From contig NZ_CP101125.1 in the NCBI RefSeq assembly GCF_024296925.1, positions 1,800,501-1,864,500 on the forward strand: a stretch of 64,000 nucleotides of DNA. The letters run 5' to 3'. Position 1 is the stretch's first letter. The number at the start of each line of letters is the position of its first letter. Both the position numbers and the translations under genes were made by a program. Positions 1 through 8,827 of this stretch are shown in pieces. Source of the DNA: Pseudomonas nunensis. Its GTDB lineage: Bacteria > Pseudomonadota > Gammaproteobacteria > Pseudomonadales > Pseudomonadaceae. Below the pieces are notes generated by a model that ran no database searches, was not told the DNA's origin, and saw only the letters and a list, made by a program, of their open reading frames with translations.

Positions 1-1
1 C

Positions 2-415
2 CTGGCGGCGTGGCCGGCGTTGAAAGCGGCGAAGGGCGCGGTGGTTTTGATGTCCGGAAACTCGGCGGCGACACCCAAGGCGCCGTATGCGGCGGTGGCC
101 ACGATCAATGCGGCAATTGTCGCGCTGGCGAAGGCGTTTGCGGATCGTGGCACGCAGGATGAGGTGCAGGTGAACAGTGTGTTGCCAGGGCCGGTGATGA
201 CCGGGCGGCGGCGTTCGTATCTGGAGAAATGGGCGCCGTCGCATGGGATGTCGGTGGAGGAGGCCATGTTGAAGTTTCCGCAGGAGGCGGGAATTGGCCG
301 GTTTGGCGAGCCGGAGGAGATTGCGGAGTTGATGGCGTTTTTGGTGTCGCCTGGGGCGAGGTGGATGACGGGGGCGGCGTTGCGGATGGATGGTGGGGAG
401 GTGAAAGCGGTTTAA
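2..415 (+). CDS. SDR-family oxidoreductase, C-terminal part (cut by window start)
   Basis: This is the C-terminal 137 residues of a classical short-chain dehydrogenase/reductase; the Rossmann N-terminus lies outside the window. The tail carries the usual NSVLPGPVMT segment after the active site and ends with GAALRMDGGE, the family's normal C-terminal dimer motif. The active-site region reads PYAAVATINAA, so the catalytic tyrosine is present but the lysine of the YxxxK motif is replaced by alanine. Substrate unknown. The family call is firm, but catalytic competence is doubtful. Confidence 0.8.
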   Translation: MAAWPALKAAKGAVVLMSGNSAATPKAPYAAVATINAAIVALAKAFADRGTQDEVQVNSVLPGPVMTGRRRSYLEKWAPSHGMSVEEAMLKFPQEAGIGRFGEPEEIAELMAFLVSPGARWMTGAALRMDGGEVKAV

Positions 416-442
416 CTGCAATCTCCTCCATGAACACAAACC

Positions 443-557
443 TGTGGCGAGGGGGCTTGCCCCCGTTCGGCTGCGAAGCAGTCGCAAAACTGAAACACCG
501 CGGTTGCAGTTTTTGGGGCCGCTGCGCGACCCAACGGGGGCAAGCCCCCTCGCCACA
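443..557. repeat. Inverted repeat of the TGTGGCGAGGGGGCTTGCC type
   Basis: The two ends (TGTGGCGAGGGGGCTTGCC and its complement) are near-perfect inverted copies flanking about 70 bp, with a shorter inner dyad. The same element occurs at 37236-37329. This is a known style of intergenic palindrome in fluorescent pseudomonads. It lies between convergent genes and could fold into a hairpin that ends both transcripts. Confidence 0.8.
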
Positions 558-584
558 AGGTGTCTGTGTTGCTTGAGATTTGCG

Positions 585-2294
585 TTAGCGGCTTGACAGT
601 GCTGGCGTGCGCGGCGGAATAAGCCGCTTGCTGCCGGTCGCTTCAAACGCCGAAGCCAACCGCAGCAACGTCGAATCGTCATACGCCCGACCCGCAAATG
701 TCAGCCCGACCGGCATGCCAATATCCGCCATCACACCCATCGGCACCGTCACTGTCGGCACACCCAAATGTCGGATCGCGAGGTTGCCATTCGCCACCCA
801 AATGCCGTTGCTCCAGGCGATGTCCGCCGATTCAGGGTTCACATCCGCATCCGCCGGGCCCACGTCGGCAACGGTCGGGAATAACACGGCATCCAGCCCA
901 AGGCGATCCATCCAGTGTTCAAGGTCGAGTCGGCGGGTCTGTTCGAGCCCGCGCAGTCCGTCCGGCACGGTCGAGATCTGATCCCACGGCGTAATTCCGC
1001 GCTCGGCCATTCGCACATATTCGTCCATGCCTGCCGCAAGGTCGCCCTCACGATTCGGCAGCGTCCCCGGGTCATGCGGGAAGATCAACGGCCCATCGAC
1101 ATCCGCCAGACGATTCAATTTCGGATCGCCATTCGCCCGCAGGAAATCATCAAACGCCCACGCTGTGAGGTCCCATAACTCATGGTGCAGGAACTCCTTG
1201 GAAACGATGCCGCGATTGAATACGGTCGGCGCTCCCGGGCGATCACCTTCGCAATTCGAAACCAGCGGGAAATCAACTTCGATCACTTCTGCACCCGCCG
1301 CTTCAAGTGCCTGGCGTGCCTGTTTCCAGAGTTCGATCACCGAATCACGCGTGTTGATGCGCTGCCCGGTCGGGCCACCAATCCCCGGCGCTTCCGACGT
1401 GCCCGCCTCAGGATCAGCATTGATGTACATGCGCGGAATGCCAAGGCGTTTGCCTGCGAGCGCATCAGGCTTCGCAGCAAGTTCGGCATAGGATTCAGGA
1501 CGCACCGAAGCCACACTCGGAATCGGCACCCACGGTTGCAGGCGCCACAGATCGCCGCGCGTGTCGGTGTCTTCGGCGACCACTACATCAAGCACTTCCA
1601 GCAAGTCAGCCATGGTCCGCGCAAACGGCACGACCACGTCCATGGTTGGCGTCAACGGCCAGTTGCCGCGTACCGAGATCACCCCGCGCGATGGCGTGTA
1701 GGCGCACAAGCCGTTGTTCGACGCTGGGCCGCGACCGCTGGACCAGGTTTCTTCTGCCAGACCGAATGCCGCGAAACTGGAAGCGGTGGCCGTGCCGGCG
1801 CCGTTCGACGAACCGGAGGCGAATGGCGCGGTGAGGTAGTCAGCGTTGTACGGGCTCTCGGCCCGGCCATAGACCCCGCGCTGCATCCCACCGTTGGCCA
1901 TCGGCGGCATGTTGGTCTTGCCCAGGCAAATCGCCCCGGCGCCGCGCAGGCGTTCGATGGTGAAGGCGTCGCGATAGGCGATCAGGTTGGCGAACGCGGG
2001 ACTGCCGGACGCGGCGGTCAGGCCTTTCACCAGGTAGCTGTCCTTGGCGGTGTAGGGGATGCCATCCAGCGGACCCAGCGTCTGGCGTTTGGCGCGGCGG
2101 GCATCGGACGCTTGTGCTTCGTTCAGCGCTTCGGGGTTGCGCACCACCACGGCGTTGAGGGCGGTGGACGTGTTCGGGCCGTCGTAGGCGTCGATGCGCG
2201 CGAGGTAGGCCTGGACCAGCTCAACCGCGGTGGTCTGGCCCGATTCGAGCGCAGCACGCAGCTCGGCAATGGAAACCTCGGTGACCTCGATCAT
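585..2294 (-). CDS. Amidase (amidase-signature family)
   Basis: 569 residues, normal for the amidase-signature family, which hydrolyses amide bonds with a Ser-cisSer-Lys triad. The lysine is K84 in IPYTAKDSY. The glycine/serine loop is SGSSNGAG at 160-167 and the nucleophile is probably S186 in TWSSGRGPA. That motif departs from the usual GGSIRxPA, so substrate specificity cannot be predicted. No signal peptide, so it should be cytoplasmic. It stands alone, and the ATG is preceded by only a weak Shine-Dalgarno sequence. GatA is unlikely because no gatB or gatC lies nearby. Confidence 0.85.
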   Translation of the reverse strand: MIEVTEVSIAELRAALESGQTTAVELVQAYLARIDAYDGPNTSTALNAVVVRNPEALNEAQASDARRAKRQTLGPLDGIPYTAKDSYLVKGLTAASGSPAFANLIAYRDAFTIERLRGAGAICLGKTNMPPMANGGMQRGVYGRAESPYNADYLTAPFASGSSNGAGTATASSFAAFGLAEETWSSGRGPASNNGLCAYTPSRGVISVRGNWPLTPTMDVVVPFARTMADLLEVLDVVVAEDTDTRGDLWRLQPWVPIPSVASVRPESYAELAAKPDALAGKRLGIPRMYINADPEAGTSEAPGIGGPTGQRINTRDSVIELWKQARQALEAAGAEVIEVDFPLVSNCEGDRPGAPTVFNRGIVSKEFLHHELWDLTAWAFDDFLRANGDPKLNRLADVDGPLIFPHDPGTLPNREGDLAAGMDEYVRMAERGITPWDQISTVPDGLRGLEQTRRLDLEHWMDRLGLDAVLFPTVADVGPADADVNPESADIAWSNGIWVANGNLAIRHLGVPTVTVPMGVMADIGMPVGLTFAGRAYDDSTLLRLASAFEATGSKRLIPPRTPALSSR

Positions 2295-2397
2295 GCTGTT
2301 CTCTCAAAATGGCTGTTCATGATTGTTCTCGTTGTACGGTGTTGCGAACTGGCGCTATTTAACACCAAGCGGCGAGGCGAGGCATGGGTGAAATGCT

Positions 2398-2892
2398 TCA
2401 CCGACCGTGCGCCGCGTCCGCGAGTTGCCCGGTGTCCACGCGCACGAAAGTCGAGTCACCAATTGCGGTGAGTACTTCGCCGGCGAAGACCTCGCAGACC
2501 ACCCGGGTTTTGCGTCCGACCTCGCCCTCGACTTTCGCCCGCAGGGTCAGCGTCACGCCCATGGGTGTCGGTTTGATGAACTTGATCCCGAGGTTGCCCG
2601 TGACGCAGTCGACGCGCGGCTGGCTGCCCGGTTCACGCTGTTGCGCGCGGTAGTGATAGGCCATCGCCGTCCAGTTCGAGTGGCAATCGACCAGCATCGC
2701 AATCAGGCCGCCGTAGACCAGGTCCGGCCAGCCGCAGTATTTGGCCTCCGGGATGTGCTCGGCGACAACATGCACGCCGTCCTCGTGCCACACACTCTTG
2801 ACGTGCAGCCCATGGGGATTGCGGCCGCCGCAGCCGTAGCACACGCCTTCGGGGGCGGCGAGGTCTTGCAGGGACGTTTCGGTATGAGGCAT
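2398..2892 (-). CDS. PaaI-family (hotdog) thioesterase
   Basis: 164 residues starting MPHTETS. An AGGA lies 8 bases before this ATG, which favours it over longer in-frame starts. The N-terminus has CYGCGGRNPHGLHV, typical of the hotdog thioesterases that open with a Cys-rich turn. The core helix follows as DLVYGGLIAMLVDCHSNWTA. This family hydrolyses acyl-CoA thioesters in the cytoplasm; the acyl group is unknown. It is followed on the same strand by nothing closely linked and preceded by a diguanylate cyclase gene 64 bp upstream. Confidence 0.75.
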   Translation of the reverse strand: MPHTETSLQDLAAPEGVCYGCGGRNPHGLHVKSVWHEDGVHVVAEHIPEAKYCGWPDLVYGGLIAMLVDCHSNWTAMAYHYRAQQREPGSQPRVDCVTGNLGIKFIKPTPMGVTLTLRAKVEGEVGRKTRVVCEVFAGEVLTAIGDSTFVRVDTGQLADAAHGR

Positions 2893-2956
2893 GACGATCA
2901 TCCTGAACAATGTGAGCCTGACGTGGGCGGATTCTAACGCTGAATCCGCTCGGGAA

Positions 2957-4108
2957 TTAAAGCGTCCGATCAACCAGCCGAATGCTGTTGCGCCCGCCAC
3001 GCTTGGACGCGTAGAGCGCGGCGTCGCCTTGTTCGATCAGTGCCGCGAGGCTGGCGGGTGGCTGGTCGAACAGGTCGGCGCCGATGCTCAGTGTCACCGG
3101 TTCGGGCGTAGGGAAGGTCTGTGTGGCGGTTTGCTGAAACTGTTCGCGCAGTGTGTTGCCCAGGCTGACGACTTGTTCTTTCGTGGCGTTACCCAGCAGG
3201 ATGACAAACTCGTCACCGCCAAGCCGCGCCGCCAGTGACGCTTCGGGCAGCACCGCGCGAATCATCTCGCTCAGCGCAATGAGCAGTCGGTCGCCGGCGG
3301 TATGGCCGTACAAGTCGTTGACCAGTTTGAAGTTGTCGATGTCGATCAGCAGCAAGGCGCCGGGGCGAGTCGACGAGACGTCTTCCAACAGACGCGGCGC
3401 CCGCACTTCGAGGGCGCGGCGGTTGTACAGGGCGGTCAACGGGTCGCGGGCGGCGAGGTGCGCGATCTGTTTCTCCCGCCGATAACGCTCGGTGCCGGTC
3501 ATCGACAGGGCGATCAACATGATCGCCATCACGCCTTCGACAAGGGAAATCTGAATGATCGCGCCACGCAGCGCGGCCAAGTCGATCAGCGTGCCCGGAA
3601 TCACCGCCGTGAGTGCCTTGGCCACATAGAAAACCCCGTGGGCCAGCAGCACATAACGCAGCTGCACCGCGCCGACGCTCAACGACTTGCCATGAGGGCG
3701 CAGAAGGAAACTGGCCCTGAGGGTCGACAGCGCGACCAGCAGCGAGTTGACCAGCAGCATGACTTTCGACCAGGTGGGCCCGTCCGGCACCAGCAACATC
3801 GCCAGCCACGCGATGAACATCAGCGCCCAGACACGGGACAGGCGCGTCTGGGTGAAGCGCGCGACACCGAGTAAAAACAGGAAGTGCGCGATCACCAATA
3901 GACCGTTGGCGAACCAGATACCGATGAACAGAAAGCCGCTGCTGCGCAACAGGGCGAGGGTCGAGCCCACGGTGATCGTGGCAAAACCCGCGCTCCAGAA
4001 CAGCAACGAGGGCTCGCGAATGCTGCGCCATTCGATCGCCAGGTACAGCGCAGCGGCCGCCGCAAGGGCGACCGAAATTGTCAACATCGTGAGCGGGTCG
4101 AGCGGCAT
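2957..4108 (-). CDS. Membrane diguanylate cyclase (GGDEF)
   Basis: 383 residues. Residues 8-205 contain about six hydrophobic segments forming an integral-membrane sensor region. A C-terminal GGDEF domain follows, with the intact signature RLGGDEF at 295-301 and the metal/phosphate motif DIDNFKLVND before it. It should make c-di-GMP from two GTP at the inner membrane. No RxxD inhibitory site occurs five residues before GGDEF (the sequence there is PEAS), so product inhibition through the I-site is not expected. The signal sensed is unknown. Confidence 0.88.
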   Translation of the reverse strand: MPLDPLTMLTISVALAAAAALYLAIEWRSIREPSLLFWSAGFATITVGSTLALLRSSGFLFIGIWFANGLLVIAHFLFLLGVARFTQTRLSRVWALMFIAWLAMLLVPDGPTWSKVMLLVNSLLVALSTLRASFLLRPHGKSLSVGAVQLRYVLLAHGVFYVAKALTAVIPGTLIDLAALRGAIIQISLVEGVMAIMLIALSMTGTERYRREKQIAHLAARDPLTALYNRRALEVRAPRLLEDVSSTRPGALLLIDIDNFKLVNDLYGHTAGDRLLIALSEMIRAVLPEASLAARLGGDEFVILLGNATKEQVVSLGNTLREQFQQTATQTFPTPEPVTLSIGADLFDQPPASLAALIEQGDAALYASKRGGRNSIRLVDRTL

Positions 4109-4241
4109 TTCCTGGCGGGCCTGTGTTTTTGCGCTGTGGGACGGCGATTGTAAGCGTTTGGGGCTGTTTTTCGCAGAGGGCTTGTCGGCAAGCTTCTGCT
4201 AGTCTGCCAAACCCGCCGCTGACCAAAGCAAGGCTCGATCT

Positions 4242-4676
4242 ATGCTCACGCTCCGTGTCATGACCCTGGACGATTACGAGGCCGTGATCGACCTGATGAA
4301 ACGCACGCCGGGCGTCTCCCTGCGGGATGCCGATTCTCGAGAATCGACTGCGAAGTATCTGGAGCGCAATCCCGGACTTAGCTTCGTTGCAGAGGTGGAG
4401 GGCGTTATCGGCGCTTGCGTCATGTGCGGGCACGACGGCCGCCGAGGGTATTTGCAGCATCTGGTGGTGCTGCCGCAGCATCGGCGGCAAGGCATCGCCA
4501 ATGCTTTGGTGGCGCGCTGTCTATCGAGCCTTGAAGCGCTCGGAATCCTTAAATGTCATCTCGATGTTTTCAAGACCAACGAAGCAGCGGCTAAGTATTG
4601 GCATAGCCAGGGCTGGCAGCTCAGGACAGATATCGATCGGTATTCGTTTACCCGGTCGGGTGATGAGAACGCATGA
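4242..4676 (+). CDS. GNAT-family N-acetyltransferase
   Basis: 144 residues. The acetyl-CoA-binding motif A is clear: LQHLVVLPQHRRQGIANAL, with the R/QxxGxA pyrophosphate loop. The C-terminal NEAAAKYWHSQGW block is motif B. No signal or membrane segment is present. The acceptor is unknown. The stop lies 8 bp from the convergent dapF-like gene. Confidence 0.85.
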   Translation: MLTLRVMTLDDYEAVIDLMKRTPGVSLRDADSRESTAKYLERNPGLSFVAEVEGVIGACVMCGHDGRRGYLQHLVVLPQHRRQGIANALVARCLSSLEALGILKCHLDVFKTNEAAAKYWHSQGWQLRTDIDRYSFTRSGDENA

Positions 4677-4684
4677 CCGGGAAC

Positions 4685-5503
4685 TTAAAAAGCCCGCAAC
4701 TGGCTGTCTGGAATGACGCCCGAAAAACTCGTTTCGACTGGCCCCGTGAGAACCACGGAGCCTGCGCCATCCCATTGAACCGTTACGGTTCCGCCGTCAC
4801 ATTCAACCGCAACGGAATTGTCCAGCAAACCACGACGAATGCCGTTAACCGCAGCGCCACAACAGCAAGAACCTGAGCCGAGGGGGATGCCACCTCCGCG
4901 TTCCCAGATGCGCAACCGGATGTGCTTTCGATCAATGACCTGGACGAAATGCACGTTCGTTGCGAGGGGAAACAGCGGGTTGGTTTCAAGGGTGGGGCCG
5001 ATGGTCGCAATGTCGACGGCCGCCACGTCATCCACAAAATAGGTGCAGTGCGGATTGCCCATGCTGCAGGCTGCCGGGTCACCAGCAAGTGGCAAAACAG
5101 CGGTATCCATTTCCCGCACCAGGGGAATCTCTGACCAGTCGAAAAGCGGCGCTCCCATGTTGACGGAAATGGTGCCGGCCGACGTTCGTTCGCACGTGAG
5201 CAGGCCACGATTGGTGCGCAACACGATTGAAGTCACACGGGACTCACGCATCAGCCGGTCGGCGGCGCCCCGGGTGGCGCTGCCACACGCGTCCAGCGCG
5301 GAGCCATCGGCATTCCAGAAGATCAGGCGCGCGTCCGCATCATCGCAATCGAGTATCACCGCCAGTTGATTGAAGCCGACGCCCCGGTTCCGGTCGCCCA
5401 TTCGCCGAGCCAGGCTACTGGTGACTGGATTGGACGCGTTGCGCGCGTCGACGATAACGAAGTCATCGCCATTGGCGTGCATTTTGTGAAAGCTCAACGG
5501 CAT
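4685..5503 (-). CDS. DapF-like PLP-independent amino-acid racemase/epimerase, divergent active site
   Basis: 272 residues starting MPLSFHKMHANGDDF, with GAGGGA just upstream. The fold family is diaminopimelate epimerase, a cofactor-free two-cysteine racemase. Kept features are C73 in DACGSATR, MGNPHCTYF at 148-156 and E201 in WERGGG. The second catalytic cysteine, normally the first Cys of ACGTGAC, aligns with S210 in PLGSGSCCC; three cysteines follow at 213-215. The asparagine after C73 is serine. Related DapF-like enzymes such as staphylopine CntK racemise other amino acids, so this may not be the housekeeping dapF. There are no lysine-pathway neighbours. Confidence 0.72.
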   Translation of the reverse strand: MPLSFHKMHANGDDFVIVDARNASNPVTSSLARRMGDRNRGVGFNQLAVILDCDDADARLIFWNADGSALDACGSATRGAADRLMRESRVTSIVLRTNRGLLTCERTSAGTISVNMGAPLFDWSEIPLVREMDTAVLPLAGDPAACSMGNPHCTYFVDDVAAVDIATIGPTLETNPLFPLATNVHFVQVIDRKHIRLRIWERGGGIPLGSGSCCCGAAVNGIRRGLLDNSVAVECDGGTVTVQWDGAGSVVLTGPVETSFSGVIPDSQLRAF

Positions 5504-5541
5504 TGATATTCCCTCGTGACGGAACATGGGGTGAGTAGACG

Positions 5542-6027
5542 TCAGTCCCGCACAACCCAAAACATTGTCTGGACGCTGATATGCGGATGGCTTTCCAGAG
5601 GTTCCCATTCATCCATGAACGTGAAGCCCTGCCTCAGATAGAAGTTCGCGGCCCTGGCATTGTCGGGAGAAACGTCCAGGAAAACCCGATCATACCCTTT
5701 GACCATCGCGCTGGATTTCACCGCCTCCACCAGTTGATTGGCCACGGAGGAGCCACGGGCGGTGGGTTCAACCCACATGCCGATCAGGTTATAGCGATTC
5801 GTCTGGCTGACCGCGGCTCCGATCATGCCTAAGGGTTTATTGTCTTCGAATGTCAACCAGAACTGCGTTCCGCTGCCTGACGAGGCACGTTCTTTCCATT
5901 GTTCGTCAGTGTAATGGGCGGCGGTTTGGTAGCTCACACCAAACGCTGTTGGCGTGTCCAAAAGCGCGGCGAGGCGGATTTGCTTCAATAGCTTCCAGTC
6001 TTTTTCTTCCGTGAGTCGAATGTCCAT
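5542..6027 (-). CDS. GNAT-family N-acetyltransferase
   Basis: 161 residues with the GNAT order: beta strand LIGMWVEPTARGSSVANQL (motif A; the usual RxxGxG is relaxed to RGSSVA), then VFLDVSPDNARAANFYLRQGF (motif B). An AGGA precedes the ATG. It lies 38 bp upstream of the DapF-like gene on the same strand and may be co-transcribed with it. Substrate unknown. Confidence 0.83.
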   Translation of the reverse strand: MDIRLTEEKDWKLLKQIRLAALLDTPTAFGVSYQTAAHYTDEQWKERASSGSGTQFWLTFEDNKPLGMIGAAVSQTNRYNLIGMWVEPTARGSSVANQLVEAVKSSAMVKGYDRVFLDVSPDNARAANFYLRQGFTFMDEWEPLESHPHISVQTMFWVVRD

Positions 6028-6081
6028 GATTTTCCTGAGAGAAAGCGAAGCCTGAGAGGGCCTGTTTACGGCGATAAGTAG

Positions 6082-6462
6082 TTACCGAGCAACCAACGGG
6101 TAATGCTTGATACGACACGCATAATCATTGCCGTCGCCTTTACAGATGCCATCCAGATAACGGTAATCAATGCGCACCGACTGGCCTTTTTTGGGCCACT
6201 GTCGGCGTGGCAATGTGGCTTGGTAGTCGGTCGTTTCCGGGGTGAAGGTGATCGACGTACTTACCTCCGGGCATTCGACCGAAGTCGATGCAGGGGTGGC
6301 TTTCAGGATCTGCCCCTGTAGTTGTGGGTACGGGCGTTTCACTACCTCAGTGACACGAACTTCCATCCTGCAGATTTGCCACGTTGATGCCTGTGCTGGT
6401 TCGCACAACACGGCGAGCGGCAAAACAAATAGCACGTAGCGTGTTGCGCCAATTTTCATCAT
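6082..6462 (-). CDS. Secreted hypothetical protein
   Basis: 126 residues from MMKIGATR. An N-terminal signal peptide is visible (charged start, hydrophobic VLFVLPLAVL, AQAS cleavage region near residue 26). The mature part holds four cysteines and is rich in Thr, Pro and basic residues, which suggests a small disulfide-bonded periplasmic protein. The start was chosen because the signal peptide begins there and an AGG lies upstream; a longer form from 6495 has no ribosome site. I do not recognise the family. Confidence 0.6.
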   Translation of the reverse strand: MMKIGATRYVLFVLPLAVLCEPAQASTWQICRMEVRVTEVVKRPYPQLQGQILKATPASTSVECPEVSTSITFTPETTDYQATLPRRQWPKKGQSVRIDYRYLDGICKGDGNDYACRIKHYPLVAR

Positions 6463-6517
6463 TGCGCTGGCCTGGGGTACGGACGTCGAAGGCATGAATT
6501 GCCGTTCACTGTTTATG

Positions 6518-6715
6518 CTATGCGGACGAGGCAACTTTCGCAGGCCAGATAACGGCCTGCGCGACGATCACGCGTTCCCCGTTGAACGTTACTGCAGGAG
6601 CGCCATGCAGCACATAACCCATTTTCAGTGCGTCGCTTACGCGGTGGCAAAAAGCGGCGTCATCGGGTCCCGTCAGCACTCGATAAACGGGAAGTCCTTC
6701 AGGTGGTGAGCTCAT
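6518..6715 (-). CDS. DUF1737-domain small protein
   Basis: 65 residues. The sequence YRVLTGPDDAAFCHRV, then a second strand around YVLHGAPAV, fits DUF1737, a small domain of unknown function found alone in many proteobacteria. It is cytoplasmic with no signal. GAGGA precedes the ATG. The 55-bp gap to the secreted protein gene downstream allows a shared transcript. Confidence 0.72.
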   Translation of the reverse strand: MSSPPEGLPVYRVLTGPDDAAFCHRVSDALKMGYVLHGAPAVTFNGERVIVAQAVIWPAKVASSA

Positions 6716-6828
6716 AGGCCAATATCCTCACAGCTTTAATGGGACGGGGTATTGGGACGTTTTATACGTTGCCCCCGTTCGAATGATTCTGGCAGTAACT
6801 CAGACTGTGCGGAAGATTGTCCAGTTGA

Positions 6829-7764
6829 TCATGACGGGTTCTGCCGAGCCTCCGCGCGCACCACCAGCCAGATCCCGACCCCGGACACCAACATCCCGCA
6901 CACCATCTGCCACGACAGGGGTTCGTCGAACATCGCCCACGCCCAAACCATCGTCACCGGCGGGCTCAGGTACAAAACGCTGGCAACTCGTGTGGCGGTC
7001 GCGCGGCGCAGGCATATCCAGTAAAGCCCATATCCGCCCACGGTCGACAACCCCACCGTCCACAGCACGCTCAGTGCAAACCCCGTGCTGGGGATCGGCG
7101 CCAGGCTGCCTTGGGTTCCCTCGACGATGGCGAATGCGATGCTCGACACGAAACATTGCAGCCACAGATTGGGCAGCAGACCCAGCGATTCCTCGGCGGA
7201 CAGTTGCTTCTGCCAGAGCGTAGCGACGGCGAGGGACAGCATGCCGAGCAGCGGCAGGCCATACGCCCACAAAGGCGCGTTGCCCCAGGCCAGTGCGCCA
7301 TGGGTCACCACGACCACGCCGACCAAACCGATGACCAAACCAGCCCAGACCTGCCAGGCCAATCGTTGCCCCAGCACCAGCGCGGCCAGCAGCGCCATGC
7401 CCATCGGCAGCAGGTCGGCGAACAACGCGGCCAGACCCGCCGGTACGCCGAGGGCGATGCCTTGGATGACGCCGGCCAGATAGCCCGCCATGGCCAGCAG
7501 GCCAATACCGGCGTTTTTCAGCAGGACGGGCAGGGAGGTCTGCCGCAACGACTTGGCGACGAAGGGCAACAGGATGAGCGTGACCACCACGCAGCGCCAA
7601 AACACCACCAACAGGGCGGGCGCGTAATCAATCGAGAATCGCGCGCCGACGAACCCGGAACTCCAGGTGAGAATCAGCGCCGCCTCGAGTAACGGCAACG
7701 GGATCGCCTGGCGCCAGGCTCGCGTGGCTTGCGGATGAGCGGTAAGCGGAGTGTGCTGGTTCAT
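6829..7764 (-). CDS. EamA/DMT-family transporter
   Basis: 311 residues with ten hydrophobic segments arranged as two EamA repeats, the drug/metabolite transporter architecture. WSSGFVGARF in the first helix and SPPVTMVWAWAMFDEPLSW near the end are typical of the family. It sits in the inner membrane and probably exports a small metabolite or amino acid. It is divergent from the LysR gene at 7839 across a 74-bp gap, the usual regulator/target arrangement. Two GTG codons lie just upstream of the ATG chosen. Confidence 0.87.
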   Translation of the reverse strand: MNQHTPLTAHPQATRAWRQAIPLPLLEAALILTWSSGFVGARFSIDYAPALLVVFWRCVVVTLILLPFVAKSLRQTSLPVLLKNAGIGLLAMAGYLAGVIQGIALGVPAGLAALFADLLPMGMALLAALVLGQRLAWQVWAGLVIGLVGVVVVTHGALAWGNAPLWAYGLPLLGMLSLAVATLWQKQLSAEESLGLLPNLWLQCFVSSIAFAIVEGTQGSLAPIPSTGFALSVLWTVGLSTVGGYGLYWICLRRATATRVASVLYLSPPVTMVWAWAMFDEPLSWQMVCGMLVSGVGIWLVVRAEARQNPS

Positions 7765-7838
7765 CACCACAGGCTACGAAACCGGCGTAGTCTAATAAAT
7801 CAAAATAAAGTGCAGCAGTCATTCACGAAGGCTGAACC

Positions 7839-8687
7839 ATGACAGCGATCCTTGATATCGAGTTGGTCCGTACGTTTCACGCCGTCGCGCGGATCGGCAA
7901 ATTCAGTGCGGCGGCCGAGCAGCTGCATAAAAGTCCGGCGGCAGTGAGCGTGCATATCCAGCGGCTGGAGGCGGTGGCCGGCGGGCGTTTGCTGAACCGG
8001 GATAACCAGTCCGTTTCCCTGACCGCACTCGGCAGGCGGCTGCTGTTGTCTACCACCGAACTGCTGAGCACCCATGACCGGGTGCTCGCCGATTTGCATG
8101 GCACTCATTTGGCCGGGCGCATTACCTTGGGCGTCCCCGATGAATATGCGGTCCATGTGATCCGCGACATCCTGCCGACCTTCGCGGCGGCGTGGCCCAA
8201 TGTGGTGCTGGAGTTGAAGACCGCACCCAGCTATGCGCTGCGTGACCTGGTACAGCGCGGCAAGCTTCAGGCGGCGGTGATTGCCCAGCCGAAGGGGCAG
8301 CCGAGTGCGCAAGTGCTGGTCTTGACCACACCGGTCTGGGTCGGGCCGACTCACACCGCGGTGGCCTCGATGGACCCGTTGCCACTGGCCGTGCATGCGG
8401 CGCAATGTCCTTATCGACAAGCCATGATCGAGTCGCTCAAGCACAGCGGCAGACGCTTGCGGGTGGTGCTTGAAAGTCCCTCCAATCAGGCGATCAAGGC
8501 GTGTGTGGAGGCGGGGCTGGCGATCAGTCTGATCGACCGCGCCATGGTCACGGACAACATGCAGATCCTCGACGGATTGCCCGTGATTCCGGAGCATGAA
8601 ATCGTGTTTGTGCGATCGTCATCCTCACACGACGATGAAGCAGTGAACCTGCTGGCTCAAGCCATGCAGCAACACTTTCGCCTCTGA
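7839..8687 (+). CDS. LysR-family transcriptional regulator
   Basis: 282 residues. The N-terminal winged helix-turn-helix is clear (ELVRTFHAVARIGKFSAAAE, then LHKSPAAVSVHIQRLE). A type-2 periplasmic-binding-like sensor domain follows from about residue 90. AAGG lies 9 bases before the ATG. It probably controls the divergent EamA transporter. Confidence 0.9.
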   Translation: MTAILDIELVRTFHAVARIGKFSAAAEQLHKSPAAVSVHIQRLEAVAGGRLLNRDNQSVSLTALGRRLLLSTTELLSTHDRVLADLHGTHLAGRITLGVPDEYAVHVIRDILPTFAAAWPNVVLELKTAPSYALRDLVQRGKLQAAVIAQPKGQPSAQVLVLTTPVWVGPTHTAVASMDPLPLAVHAAQCPYRQAMIESLKHSGRRLRVVLESPSNQAIKACVEAGLAISLIDRAMVTDNMQILDGLPVIPEHEIVFVRSSSSHDDEAVNLLAQAMQQHFRL

Positions 8688-8827
8688 CGTTCCTCGGCGC
8701 CACGGACAGAATACGCACCCGGTGGACCAATCGCGCACGGATTTTCATCCCTCGGCAATTTGTCATATTCAGTCTTTTTTGATTGCAGATAGTGGGCAGC
8801 CCAACGCGATTTGAATGAGGCTGCACC

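Noticed and set aside
4685..5503. Calling this gene the housekeeping dapF outright
   Set aside because: The second active-site cysteine and the Asn after C73 are changed, and there is no lysine-pathway context. Only the family-level call is supported.
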